This document shows, piece by piece, positions 1-11,913 of a stretch of 64,000 bases of DNA. The notes beneath the pieces were generated by a model that saw only the letters and a program-made list of their open reading frames with translations, searched no databases and was not told where the DNA came from. The position numbers were made by a program, and so were the translations under genes. The number at the start of each line of letters is the position of its first letter. Position 1 is the first letter of the stretch. Origin of the DNA: Mansonella perstans (lineage: Eukaryota; Nematoda; Chromadorea; Rhabditida; Onchocercidae); contig JBAMDO010000009.1 in NCBI GenBank assembly GCA_037074765.1, forward strand, positions 310,001 to 374,000, read 5' to 3'.

Positions 1-402
1 AATTTCAAACTTTGATAATTTAATAGCCTCAGAGAAAAGGATGAAATTTATGAGTTTTATTAGAATTTCTCGAAACTTGCTTGTTTTTTTCTTTTTTTTT
101 TTATTTTCATTATTCAATAAATAAAATTATATTTACAAGTAAAATATCTTTGAAAGTATCAATTACCGAAAGAAATTTGATAAATATTGGTATCCTCAAT
201 GATTTATCATTTTTATCGATTAGCTGAATCGGTCGAGGAATTCTTCGTCATTTTTACTCTCGCAAATAACACTCAAATTTCTTCACATAAAACAAAAAAG
301 TAATGAAATCATCGACATTTTATATATCCTTTTATTATCCATTTAATGGTGGGTTTTTTTTCGGATGAATAAGTTTGAAATTTTTTTTTTTGTTGCAGTG
401 TT
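1..402. other. AT-rich non-coding left edge
   Basis: No coding frame is visible. The segment ends in a T-run and the acceptor-like TTTGTTGCAG just before the SFT2-family start codon. It is either 5' flank with a trans-splice acceptor, or an intron if a 5' non-coding exon lies to the left. Confidence 0.5.
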
Positions 403-2399
403 ATGTCAGATCTTCAAGAGTTTGTCAACCGACAAAAAGCGAAGAACTCATTTTTTGGTACTACTCTGACATCAACATCATTTTCATCAATTCAAACCAA
501 ACTTACATCAGGTTTAAATGGATTCTCATTGTTACCACGGTCATCAGGTGACGATTCTGACCAAGAAATATTAACAGAATCTACTGGAAAAACAAATGGA
601 CAATTGCCACAAACGCGAAATCGTAAAAATGTTGGATGGTTCGGTTCTATTTCCAACGAGGAATCCGTTCTTGGGTTTTTTCCTTCACTTTATTTTTAAA
701 ATAAATTGAAACTTGTTAAAATTTCAACAATTTTGAAAATTTATTACTTTTTAGCTTGAATTTCATCTTAAAAGTCAAATGATTAATAAAATTATGAATT
801 GATGAATAATCGTCATTATACCTTACATCATTTATTCTTCAAGTGGTTTTTTATTAGAAATAATTTATTTGTAAAGCCTTCATTAAAAATTTTCCATCAT
901 CGTTTCAAATGATAAATGTTATTGTTGCAGGATGTCGAAGATACAAAGGATTTTTGCATTTTTCATGTCGATAGGAGCAGCATTTCTTTGTTTCGGAATA
1001 GTAAGTGAAATAATCATTTTCTATTTTCCTGTAGATTTGTAAAGATAAAATAATTAAAAATGATCCAGTATTTCCGATGAGAGTGTTCATATAAGTTGAA
1101 TGTTTATTTCAAACAAAGCAAATTTGAATTCCAGATTTTAGAATACTCTTTAACATTTAATAATATGTTACGTTCATGGAGGATAAAAAATGACTGATCA
1201 GCTGGTGTCTGTTTTTTTTTCTTTTGAATGATAAAAAATATTCTCAGGCTGTTGTCTTACTTCCTACTATAGTTATGCAAGCCCGGAAATTTGCAGCCTT
1301 AAATACACTTGGCTCAGTTATGTTAGTTTTAAGGTTTGTTAATTTACTTATTTTATGTTTTTCATTTTTTTTTTCAAACGTTTATTTTTCGTTTTCCACT
1401 AATTTGATTACAATTACATGTCATAAATAATAGAGATGTAGTTGTTACAATGTAATAATTTAAAATTTGTGTTGGCTGAGAGATTATACAGCTTATTTGC
1501 ATGATCTAATTGGTTATGAATGGGTCATTTGTGCTTTTTTTATTAATTTGTTAAAAGATGAGATATCCAACTGAATCATTCCATTTCCAAAATATTTCTT
1601 TATAGGATGAGAATAAAAGAAGTAAAAATTATTATTATTTAAATTTGTGATGAAAGATTTGCTTCTTCTTTCTTTTTATGGATAAATATATGAACTGTTA
1701 GTTAAAAATTTGGATATTTTTTTTAGTTTTGCTTTTTTATGGGGACCAATGAGTTACTTGAAACATATGTTTTCGGAGCAGCGACGATATGTTACATTAG
1801 CATACTTCACAACCCTTGCGACAACATTGTACTGCAGTTTATGGGTATGTTTATACATACATTTTCTTTTAAATCATTGCCTTTTGCATATGTCTTAACT
1901 AAATATGGTATTAAAACTCTTTTAAGCATCTTAATTTATATTAGTATTTTTCTGATCTTTTTTTTTCCAATAGATTAACCATCAATCCTGTATATATGTA
2001 TGTGTGTGCATGCTATCGGTGTATTATTAGTGATAGATTCTAGAGTCTTTAAATTATCATCCTAACATTTTGCTGTTATCGAAGGATTGGTGATAGGGCC
2101 AAGGATTTAATCAATTATTGCTGCAGAATATAGCTTATTACCTGGTATAATTATCAACATTTATTGTTATCTTAGCAATTATGCGTGTATTAAGAGAACA
2201 TCAGTGTTGAAATTATATGTTAATGGTTTAATGCGTTCAGGTTAAGTTTTTCAAGCTCTTTGCTTTAATAGGTTCAAGCTTGTTTTTTTAGTTTTCGATT
2301 ACGAACATGTAATCATAGTTTCTTATTTTAGGCTTAATAAATAATCCTTGAAAATGACCTGATTTCAATAACGGAATTACTTTTTGCCTTTGTAATTTC

Positions 2400-2430
<31 letters not shown>

Positions 2431-5400
2431 GGATATGCTATGAAACACTTCGACATTGCATGAGGTAATTAACGGAATTTGTTTTGAATGTTTTTTTTTG
2501 AATAATGGAATTTGTTTTGCTTGAAGTATTTAGGTCGTTTTTATTAAGCCACCATCCAAAATGATGATTTTATAACATAGAAAACTACGGATAAAGAAAA
2601 TGCGAACTTAGGTTTATAATATACACATGTACAATCGTGTGTTTCTGCAATTGTGCTTTGAAAAAGATAACTGTTGGAGATCTTTGAGAAGCTTAAATTA
2701 ATACTATTTCTTCCGATTTATATTTTCTTGGTACTTTAAACTTCTAAAAATGCTTTTAAAATTGGTGAAATGATCCCGTGTTTCCTTATACTATTTCTTG
2801 CAATGTTACGAGATACTTACCGTTCTCATGCTTCCTGAAATCAATTTTGCAATTAAGCCTTTTCGTTTATTTCATCAAAATTGTCATCGAATATTGTTTT
2901 TCAGTTATCATAGGTGTATACTAACAAGGAATTAGTCTAGAAATGCATCAAAATGTCACAGAACTAGTAAATAATCTAAAGCATGTAGTGAGAAAGACAA
3001 AATTTGCCACAAAGTTTTAGTGTCGAACTAGATTAAATGAGAAAAGAATGTGAAACTTTTTGACATTTAAATTTCCCAGTTGAATTTTTAGATTTAAAAT
3101 CCTCAATTCCTCGTCCTTTTTCATCTATCTCGTTCACTTTTCACTTTTGTTTCCGTCGTTAATCATTGTAAATTGTAAAATGGGGAAAGTCCGGAATCAG
3201 CATCTATAAAATTTTGCTAAGTCATAAAATTATGTCACAGATTGTCTGTAAAAAAAAACTAGAAACGATTTCATCATTGATCACTAGTTTGAAATTTAAC
3301 ATCATTGATCATCGTTTTATTGGCTTTTGTAAATTATTCATTCATTCACTTTTTCTATATATGTATCTTTAACAAGCAATCATTTGAAAATTAAATTTAA
3401 ACAGAAGTACAAATTATGCGACGTTTTTGATATGTATAAATGATATTAAACAACCATCTAACAGAGGCATTTATCACTGATTTTTTCTTTTTACAAATTT
3501 TTTTAAAATCATCACTGAGAGCTGGCCAGTTGTTAACTTCAGTTGAACATCGATAAATTGATGGAAGGCTAAAGCATATTAGAAGAAGCTAAGTTGTCAT
3601 CATTTTCACAAATTCTTCATAATTGATCTGCAAAATTTTGCTGTATTTATTTATTTATATTAACTGATAAAAATTAAAAACAAAGGATTAAAAATTAAAA
3701 ATAACAATTCAATACTTATTACATGTCTATACAGCATAACTCTCATCTTACTTCATAGTCAAACAAATCTGACCTGTCCATCACCATCAATATCAACTTC
3801 AGCCATTATTTCGTCCACTTCTTGATCACTGAATTGTTCACCCATATGAGTCATAAAGTACCGAAATTCTTCCGCCGTGATATATCCATTGCCATCCCGA
3901 TCGAATACCCGAAATGCTTCACGTATCATTTCACTGTCATTCTCCTTTAAAATGGAAAAAAAAAAGAAATGAATTTGCAAAATTTCAGGAAAATCTATTA
4001 AAAAATTTTTTTAGAAAAGTAATAATCAAGGAAAATGATCCACGTATGCTTTTTCTTTCAAATTAGAAAACATTGAAATATCCTGTCATCATTATCCATT
4101 AGCAATTTTTTTCCAAAATTAGCATTAATTGTTTGTACTGCGGCGATGGATTATCGAAATGGCATCATTTTTCCCGAAAAATTATTAGTTCTGACTTTTT
4201 CTGTTTCCTTTGGAATTTTTGTAAACTTCGTTATTACAGTAATAATAGTGGAAAAAATGAGTGATTAAAGAGAATGAAATTAAAAATTAGATGAGTCAGC
4301 AATAGTTAAAACTTTAGATATTTGTCAAAATAGCAAAAAGTGATTCATTAGTTAATCGATCGGAACTAACCTTACTCATTCGTTTCATCATTTGGCAGAA
4401 TTCCGGGAAATCAATAGTACCACTACCATCGATATCTACTTCATTGACCATATCCAACAATTCTTGTTCTGTCGGATTTTGTCCAAGTGATCGCATCGCA
4501 ACGCCAAGTTCTTTTGATGATATTGATCCGTTTCCATCCTTCAAGTCATAAATTGAACTTTTCCTCTTATATTCTAAGATATCTTCGAGAATAATGATAT
4601 ACCGTAACTAGCAAGACATTTATAAAAACTTACCTACGCATGCATCTTTTTAATAGAAGTATTACGGTAAATTTCTTCACAAGAATTTCAGAAATTATGT
4701 TTGTTTACTTTTTCAACAACGAATTGTTACGAGTTGTTCATTTTATGAGAATTAAATGAAAATTTTCCAATCTTCCTTCTTTGCAAATTAAAGGAAGAAA
4801 AATGCGCTGATAACTCCTATTAGTTATTGATTTGATGACGGGTATAATTTCGCTTAATTAAATTATTCATTTTTTATTTTATTTGTTTATTCATTACGAA
4901 CACATTTCAATCTTGCATTTACCTCAGAGAAAACATTTGGTACCATTAAACTGTAGCCGAGGAAACTATTTTTAACTTTTTTCTTTAAGTTCAGGCATGA
5001 CAAAATGATATAATAGTGGTTCATCAAAATTTAAATTTGTTGAAATTGTTTAAAGAAAGTGTTTTAATTAGGTCGTTTCAGTAAGTTGCACAAATACTAC
5101 TTGGTATTTTTAATCACACAAACTATGTATGAAAATGGAAAATAGAGTTTCAGAGATTTTAATTTTTGAATTTCCTCATCTTAGGTAGCATCTCTATCTT
5201 AGATAGGTCGATATGAATTGGTCAATCCATGTGTTACTTTGTTCTCGTTGAATTATGTGCAATTACATTTAATATGACGTGTGACATTTCGAGAAAAGGA
5301 AAAAAAAAACGCTTACTTTATCAAAAAGATGAAATGCTTCTTTATATTCGACCATTTCTTCTTCTGTCAAAGCTTCAAATTGTTCGTTTTTCTGTTGTTG

Positions 5401-6348
5401 TTTTTCTCGACGTTTGAACAATGATGATCGATTTTTACTCTCCATTATGTTAAACTTTTACTTTACTGTAAATCATTAAAACTATTAGGTTATATGATTA
5501 CATTTGCGGAAATGCACCTGCAGCTTTAATCGATCAAACACCTTCAACATTCCTCATAAGACATGAACAAGTGGGAAGTAATTTTACAATGCAAAGACTT
5601 CATGAGTACACTCATGAAGTGTACTGAAGTGGAGTAGTATAAATTATGAAGTGTAAGACTACAGTATGAGCTTTTCTGGATCAGCAAAACTGAATTTCTG
5701 AAGAGGATTTTTGAATCTCTCTCTCTCTTGCATGGGAAGTGCAAAGTATTTACTTCCATGAATTTCAAAAGCACTCACATTTGAAATACATTGTTAAGTT
5801 ATTGTTAAGTTGAAGTTGAAATTTTCGTAGTAATTCCTAAAATATTCCTATAGAATGTGTATTTCGTTTAATTTTATTTTCTGTTTTTTTTCGTTCAATT
5901 TGCTGAAAAATTTTAGAATTTCAAAAAGAACGATTTCATAGGTCATTTATTTTTGTGTAATCAAAAGAAAATTAGCTTTATTTCTTGTTTTATTAGACTC
6001 TATTTCTCATTTTTCATATTTCTAAAAATTGCCAATTTCGTCACAAATATTTTCTCTTTCGTCGCATTCCTTTGCATGTCATAAGGTCATAGCAGAAAAT
6101 TGTCATATCCGAACAAGTAGCTATCTGCTCATATAAGATCAAATAGTGCTTTGTTAATGAATTAAAAAAAAAATCAATACTGAATGAGATACGGTGTAAG
6201 CGGTGGTGATAACATATCAAATACGGTGTAAGCGGTGGTGATAACATATCAAATACGATGTGGTGGTGATAACATTTGTAGAAATCCTTCTCTTTTTTTA
6301 AATTATTTTGCAAATTTTCATAGGTATTGAATTGCAAAATTTTTTGAT

Positions 6349-6388
<40 letters not shown>

Positions 6389-9300
6389 TATAAGGAGTAT
6401 CTTTCTGAAAATAGCATTATAGTCGAAATTTCTCTTCTAAAGGATTTACTAAACATTCTTTAGCATTAATATCTGCAGATCTTTTTTATTTCAAATTCTT
6501 TTAATAATTAATTCATAAATGCAGAGCACAAATTAACAAGGGATACAAATGAATTATGGAATAGTAGCTTACTAAATAATTGTATTATCATTTACGAACT
6601 AATGTGGCTATACATTTGAAGATCGTGGAACTGAAACTGATTTTCGATTTTAATAACAAATAATATTAAGTATACTATTCTACAAGTTAATAACTTTTTT
6701 TTGTTACATATCTTACAAATACGATTGAAATTAGGAATGAACGAATTAGTTAGCGTAGCGGGAAATGTTGAAAGAAAGAAAAATGGATGGAACAGAGAAG
6801 ATTCATTGGATTCTTATAATACTGGAATTACAGAAGAAATAATATTTATGAAGCATTGAAGCACCAATACTATCGAGGTTATCGTTAATTTATTGCTTCT
6901 TCAAAAAATTAAAAGAAAAAAGCGGAGAGATGAATGAATTTGTCCGGGGAAGTGAATATATTTGTTTATTTATGCTTCCTTTTGAATAAGTTACATCAGG
7001 AAGCAAAGGAAGGCAGGGAAGCTATCATTGAGTCATTCAGCCTTCTATTAACTTTCCTCTCTTTTTTTCAGCTAACGCAGTTTAGCAATTCACTTTAAAA
7101 TAACATTTACTGGTCTTTTTCCCATTGCAATAATAACGGTGTAATTAACTAACAAATAAGAAGAAGAAATGAGCAAAGAATGATAGTGGCTGCAAAAAAC
7201 TCGGAAGACTGATGTTCAGATTTCTGGATCGCTGGTTTCTGAATCATAATGTCATTATTTGAAGAGAAGGAGGACGGAGATGTCGTGAGACTAAATATGA
7301 AGTCTTTTTTTTTGCTAGGAAGATGGATTTTCTGTGTGATTTTTTAAAAAAAAACTTCCAACTATTTAGCTGAACAAGTGCTAATCCTTGTTATCAGTGT
7401 TGCAGAAATTCCCGTCAAACAAAAAATGCCTCAGAACTTTCAAATTTTAGTGGAGTTTTTTGTTGCAAAAAAACGAAGTACTTTGGAATTGTTTCAATTA
7501 ACTTTGCAATAATTATAAGTTGTTTTTCCAAGTGAAAAAATGAATAGATATTCAACTTTTAATGAGCGCAATTATCTATCCTCTCTTCTTTCCTAGAAAA
7601 GATGAATTGAAATTGATGTATTTTCCATGATAGTTTGACAAATCGATAGCGCTATTCTGAAATTAGACGGCAGTCCTTGAAAAGATGAGTTGAAATTGAT
7701 ACATTTCCCATGGTAATTAGACAAATCGATAGTGCTATCCTGAAATTTGATTGCAGCCCTTGAAAAGACATGGTTGAAATTGATGTATTTTCCATAATAG
7801 TTAGACAAATCGACAGTGTTATTCTGAGATTAGACTGCAGTGCAAGAATAGTCTGAGCTACTCTTAAAATTTTCAAACATATATTTTTGGGATGAAATTT
7901 TAGCTAAGAAATTTTTTAAAAAATATTTTTTCAAAAAAAGCTATTAAACATTCGTAATTCATGGAAGTTCTTTTGGAATTGAATTTCTGTTTCAATTGCA
8001 ATCATTTCGAGTTTAATGCATTAATCTTTATAATGAGCATCCAAATCAAAAAAAGACGAATGCTTTCTTTGTTAGCTCCAACTGATCCTCTTCATTGGAC
8101 ATTCTCTGTGACAGTTTTCGTGTTTCTCACAGTTCAGTTCTTTCTTTGAAAATTGCACTATATATGTTTGCATATAAAAGCTTAAAATTTTATTAAAATT
8201 TAGCTTTCGAAAATTCTAGCAAATTCCATTTTTTAAATTTTTTTCAATCCTGAAAAGAATTCTCTGGAAAAAGATGAAAGGAATAGAGAAGCTTCAAATA
8301 AGAGGATAAGTAGAAGAGAAAAGAGATACTAAGAAATAAATTAGTGTTTAAAAAATTTGGAAAACTAAAAGCAGAATTATGATATAGTTCAATTCTAAAA
8401 TCACAATGATCAGAGTGAGACGAATGATCGGATTAAATAGCTTACAAATCATTTTAAAGTTAATTATTTACAAATTCATATTAAATAGAAAATGAAATCT
8501 TTAAAAAAAGGCGATGAAGTGGATGAAAGAATAATGGAAATGATCAATGTCCCATGTTAGTGACTGATTATCATCCATGATAATCTTGACATTTATGGCA
8601 GCATACATTTCCATTTTTTAAAGAAAAAATAAAAAAATAAAAAATGGGCAAATGGGAATAATATGTGATGTCGATTAGCTGCTACTGTATGTTAAAAAAT
8701 CCTAATGTTAATCCATCATCACAATATCATTTTACGTTTGACTGATTCCATTAATTTTAAAATACTAACAACAAAAGTAAATAACATAAGAGTAAGAAAA
8801 GAATTACTGGTTGGGGAATGACAAAAGAAGAAGTATGTAATGCAAAATGTATGTAATGAGTTCTTTTTTTTAGGTTTTTTTTGCTCACTTGAGAAAAGAG
8901 TAAAACTTTACAGGTGAGAAAATTGAAATGAACAATTGAGAGAGGTAGATGATGCGATGTGCAAAGGTCTGTATGGATATGTACAAATATGAGGAGAAAG
9001 TTATAAATAATTGAAATGATAGAGAAGCTGATGGATTGAAATTCTGAATATTTTAATGAACTGGATGTTAAATGGACGTCTGTGAGCGTGGAAAAATTTT
9101 TGAATTAACGAAACATCGAGAAGGAGGGAAAGTAGACTCTTATAGAAAAATTTTTCTTTTCATCAAATGAACTTTTCCTCTTTGTTAACATTCAATTCAT
9201 TAATTTTATTATCAAAGATATATGTTCGTACGTGTTCGCTCGTACGTTTAAATATATTTATATGTGTAAATACGTTGCTGATAATTTAATATGCAACTAT

Positions 9301-9716
9301 ACATATATTTCAGATACGAAATACAGCGTTAACAATATTATGCGTAATACTTCAATCGATAGCACTATTGTGGTACTTTTTTTTCTTTTTTCCAACCTTT
9401 AAAAGTTTTTACAGAAACTGTTCAAGTTGTGACTATTTGATTTCATAGAATTTTTACATTACAATGGAGCAGTGGGCATTCTTACCATTTGCTAATTTCA
9501 AATTAAAGTGTAAAATCATAATGAAATCATTATATTCTTTCTTTTACTTTTATATTTTCCCTCAAAGTGAAGAAGAACAAAATGAAAATTTGAAACTTTT
9601 CATTTCTCAGGTATGTTCTCAGCTATGCGCCAGGTGGTGAACGTGGCTTACGATTCATGGCTTATTTGCTAAAGGGATTTTGTATTTCCAAATCAACAAC
9701 TGTACTACCAATTTAA
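403..9716 (+). CDS. SFT2-family vesicle transport membrane protein
   Basis: Six exons join in consistent phase: 403-674, 931-1000, 1248-1333, 1727-1844, 9314-9372 and 9611-9716, giving 236 residues. The family (yeast Sft2p, human SFT2D1-3) consists of small four-helix Golgi proteins acting in endosome-to-Golgi vesicle fusion. Residues 1-90 are a Ser/Thr-rich, presumably cytosolic tail. Helices follow at about 98-120, 129-148, 165-183 and 186-206. Family hallmarks include [10 protein letters not shown] before helix 3, the LYCSLW and [12 protein letters not shown] stretches and a short C-terminal tail. The start is the first ATG after a TTTGTTGCAG acceptor, so trans-splicing is likely. Odd: intron 4 is about 7.5 kb and carries a whole calmodulin-like gene on the other strand. 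The family call is firm; the subfamily (D1, D2 or D3) is not resolved, though YAPGG recalls SFT2D3. Confidence 0.88.
1845..3588. other. SFT2 gene intron 4, left part
   Basis: Intronic AT-rich DNA between SFT2 exon 4 and the 3' end of the nested calmodulin-like gene. It has a T-run of about 24 at roughly 2400-2424. I see no coding frame or RNA gene. Confidence 0.6.
3589..5445 (-). CDS. Calmodulin-like Ca2+ sensor, nested antisense
   Basis: Four exons on the minus strand, all joined in phase 0: 5317-5445, 4371-4538, 3774-3944 and 3589-3627, giving 168 residues ending MMTT. Four canonical EF-hand loops start at about D42, D78, D114 and D150, each with D/N/G ligands and Glu at position 12, so all four should bind Ca2+. 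A basic, Gln-rich extension of about 25 residues ([13 protein letters not shown]) precedes the calmodulin fold; true calmodulin lacks it. The sequence ([13 protein letters not shown], then [18 protein letters not shown]) is nearer to nematode CAL-1/CAL-2-type proteins than to ubiquitous calmodulin. The last coding exon is only 39 nt, recognised by the [10 protein letters not shown] ending. The gene lies wholly inside intron 4 of the SFT2-family gene. The acceptor before exon 2 (TGACTTGAAG) is weak. The family is firm; the orthologue is uncertain. Confidence 0.92.
5597..5620. repeat. 24-bp near-perfect palindrome
   Basis: The arms ACTTCATGAGT and ACTCATGAAGT flank two bases. It lies about 150 bp upstream of the calmodulin-like start codon, inside the host intron. 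It could be a dimeric regulatory site or chance. Confidence 0.55.
6189..6278. repeat. 32-bp tandem repeat, about 2.8 copies
   Basis: Two 32-bp copies starting ATACGGTGTAAGCGG lie head to tail at 6189-6220 and 6221-6252. A shortened third copy (ATACGATGTGGTGG) follows to about 6278. Intronic, with no coding meaning. Confidence 0.85.
7597..7845. repeat. About 83-bp diverged tandem repeat, 3 copies
   Basis: Three units starting near 7597, 7681 and 7763 each contain a run like TTGAAATTGATGTATTTTCC, then GACAAATCGATAG, then TTCTGAAATTAGA. They differ by scattered substitutions. Open frames over them on the minus strand are a by-product of the repeat. Confidence 0.85.
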
Positions 9717-11913
9717 CACTCAACATTATGTATATAAACAACAGTGACATTTATAGAATAACTTTAATTGTATCACTGGCGCAAGTTGTAGTGGATATTT
9801 TCAGTTCATTCATTAATGAAATTATCTTTTTGATAAGTCTAATTTTGCAAAATCATTTCTGCTGAAATTCATCAAAATTAAGCAGAAAAAAAACGAAAGC
9901 TATAATTTTCAAATTTTGAACCAGTGATACAAAAATTTTGAAATTATTTTGCATTCTTGTCAAATTTATCATGACTGTGTCACGATGATGAATTGGCGAT
10001 GATTCCAGTGCTCATTTTTATTTCAGCAATTTAAGAAGACGAATTATTCTTTACCTTTATTTTACAACAAATTATTATTCAGTAGGCTATTAAATTATGC
10101 TTTATGTTCACATCATATTTCTATCGTTCACTTTTTTCTTTCGGAAGACTTTTTTCATAGATTTGCGATAATTTTCAAATAAATTTAAAAATGACACTAA
10201 ATTCATTAATCGTCATTAAATCATCCATTTCAACAAAACTTTACATATCATAAACATTGTTGTTGATACTTATTAATCATTCATTGTTGGTTTAGATCGA
10301 TTTTATTTTCCTTAAAAACAAAAATAAGATTTGGCTTATTCCCACTCAAGACAGTTTTTCGACTTGAATAAGGAGAAAAATATCTGTTCAAAACTATTGC
10401 TCGTATTTTTCGGGCTTGTTAAAGTCCTTTTTGTTTTCAGATTTATTGACATTTTTTTCAAAGAAACATAACTAGGAAAGGATGATTAGTTAATCTTAAA
10501 TGAGCAATAATCATACATATTTTATGACATCATTAATTGGTTAAATTGTCTTTAGACATCAGTAATTGCTTTTTGAATCTATAATAAATTTAAAGAAAAA
10601 TTATCAAATATATCCAGCATTTACTTTATTCACACTTGAAAATAAACCAGGAATAAATTAATTTAAGACTATAAAATGAATTTTTGTTATGAAAGGTGAT
10701 TTCTAACACAGCAATCTTTTTTTAAAAACAAATCAAGTATTTTTAAACAAACGTAATGCTTATTTTACCATTCATTCACATTTAAAATCCTATAAATTCA
10801 GTTTAAAAAAATCGTTTAATATCAAATTTAATCAGTTAATAATTGTCACAAATAATGGCTCACACTTAAGCGGCTTACAAAATATTTTGTTTAAAATTTG
10901 AATGAAATAGTTATTTTAAATGAAAACAATCATTTATCACTAAGTGGAATTTATAAAAAGTGAAAGGAATGCATAAAATGAGTGGGAAGTAGGAAGATGC
11001 AAATAAGGAGTTAGAAGGAGTGACGAAGATTGGTGTTAAATTTGTTTTGTTATCTGGGCGATCAAAGTTTGTCTTTAATTTGATTTCTTGCAATAATTAG
11101 TTTGTTCTTTTATCAATTTCAAATAATTAGTTAAAACCAAAGGCTTAGTCTAAAAAATGAAGAATAATGATACAAGAAAGTTCCGTGAAAACTAAGCTCT
11201 CTTTCAATGATCGTAAATAATATAACAAGGACAATAGTCTTAGGAAAAACAATGTTATAAATGATTCAAAACATTCACAAAAGTTTCAATTAGCAATTTT
11301 CTTTCAAAGCAAATAACTGCAAATTAATCGAGGGATCTAAATTAATTTAAGTGGCAAAAAAGGAACAATTTTTTCGTTCGGCTGAGAGATTTAGAGAACA
11401 AACCCTTTCTTTGGAATTATTCAAATTTGTTTTGATTCAGTGAAAGTCCAATGGCAAACAAATTAGTTTGCTATCATTGCTAATTTTTACGAAAATGTAA
11501 AGAAAGGAGAAGGAAATGAGAGGTTGAAAAATAAAAATGAAACATCCATTTAAATAATACGGCCGAAACAGGATAAATCTGAGGACAGCACGTTTATTTT
11601 ATTGTAAATCCAAAAAAATTTTTTTTAAACTTGACATTTCGAAAATGATATTTTCGCATAATTTTTTATACCTGTAAAAACCGATGGCTTAAAATTTAAT
11701 TTAAATTTATGTAAAGCAATTCAAGCAATTTTTTATTCTTTTTATTTTGCTTTTTTCTTTAATTTGGGGAAATTGCGAGGAAAAATTCCTGTAGTAATCT
11801 TGAGTAAATTACGCATAGTTGGAATGCACTGTATCGGAAGAAATAGACGGATCAATCAATAATTCTGATCTCGTACGATTCAATGCATTTGTCATATCTA
11901 TACGCATATTTGT
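9717..11913. other. Convergent intergenic region
   Basis: Lies between the 3' ends of the SFT2-family gene (+) and the SH2 gene (-). AT-rich, with an AATAAA-type signal near 10178 on the plus strand and TTTATT (a minus-strand poly(A) signal) near 11729. No gene seen. Confidence 0.55.

Larger units (their letters stand above)
5446..9313. other. SFT2 gene intron 4, right part; upstream of the nested gene
   Basis: AT-rich DNA serving both as SFT2 intron and as 5' region of the calmodulin-like gene. It holds the palindrome near 5597, 32-bp repeats near 6189, a T-run at about 6350-6382 and 83-bp repeats near 7597. I see no convincing exon. Confidence 0.55.

Noticed and set aside
6189..6278. CRISPR-like direct repeats
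   Set aside because: The copies are contiguous without spacers, and the DNA is clearly eukaryotic.
7593..7876. Two minus-strand frames with repeated peptide units
   Set aside because: They follow the 83-bp non-coding tandem repeat; the peptide periodicity is a by-product.
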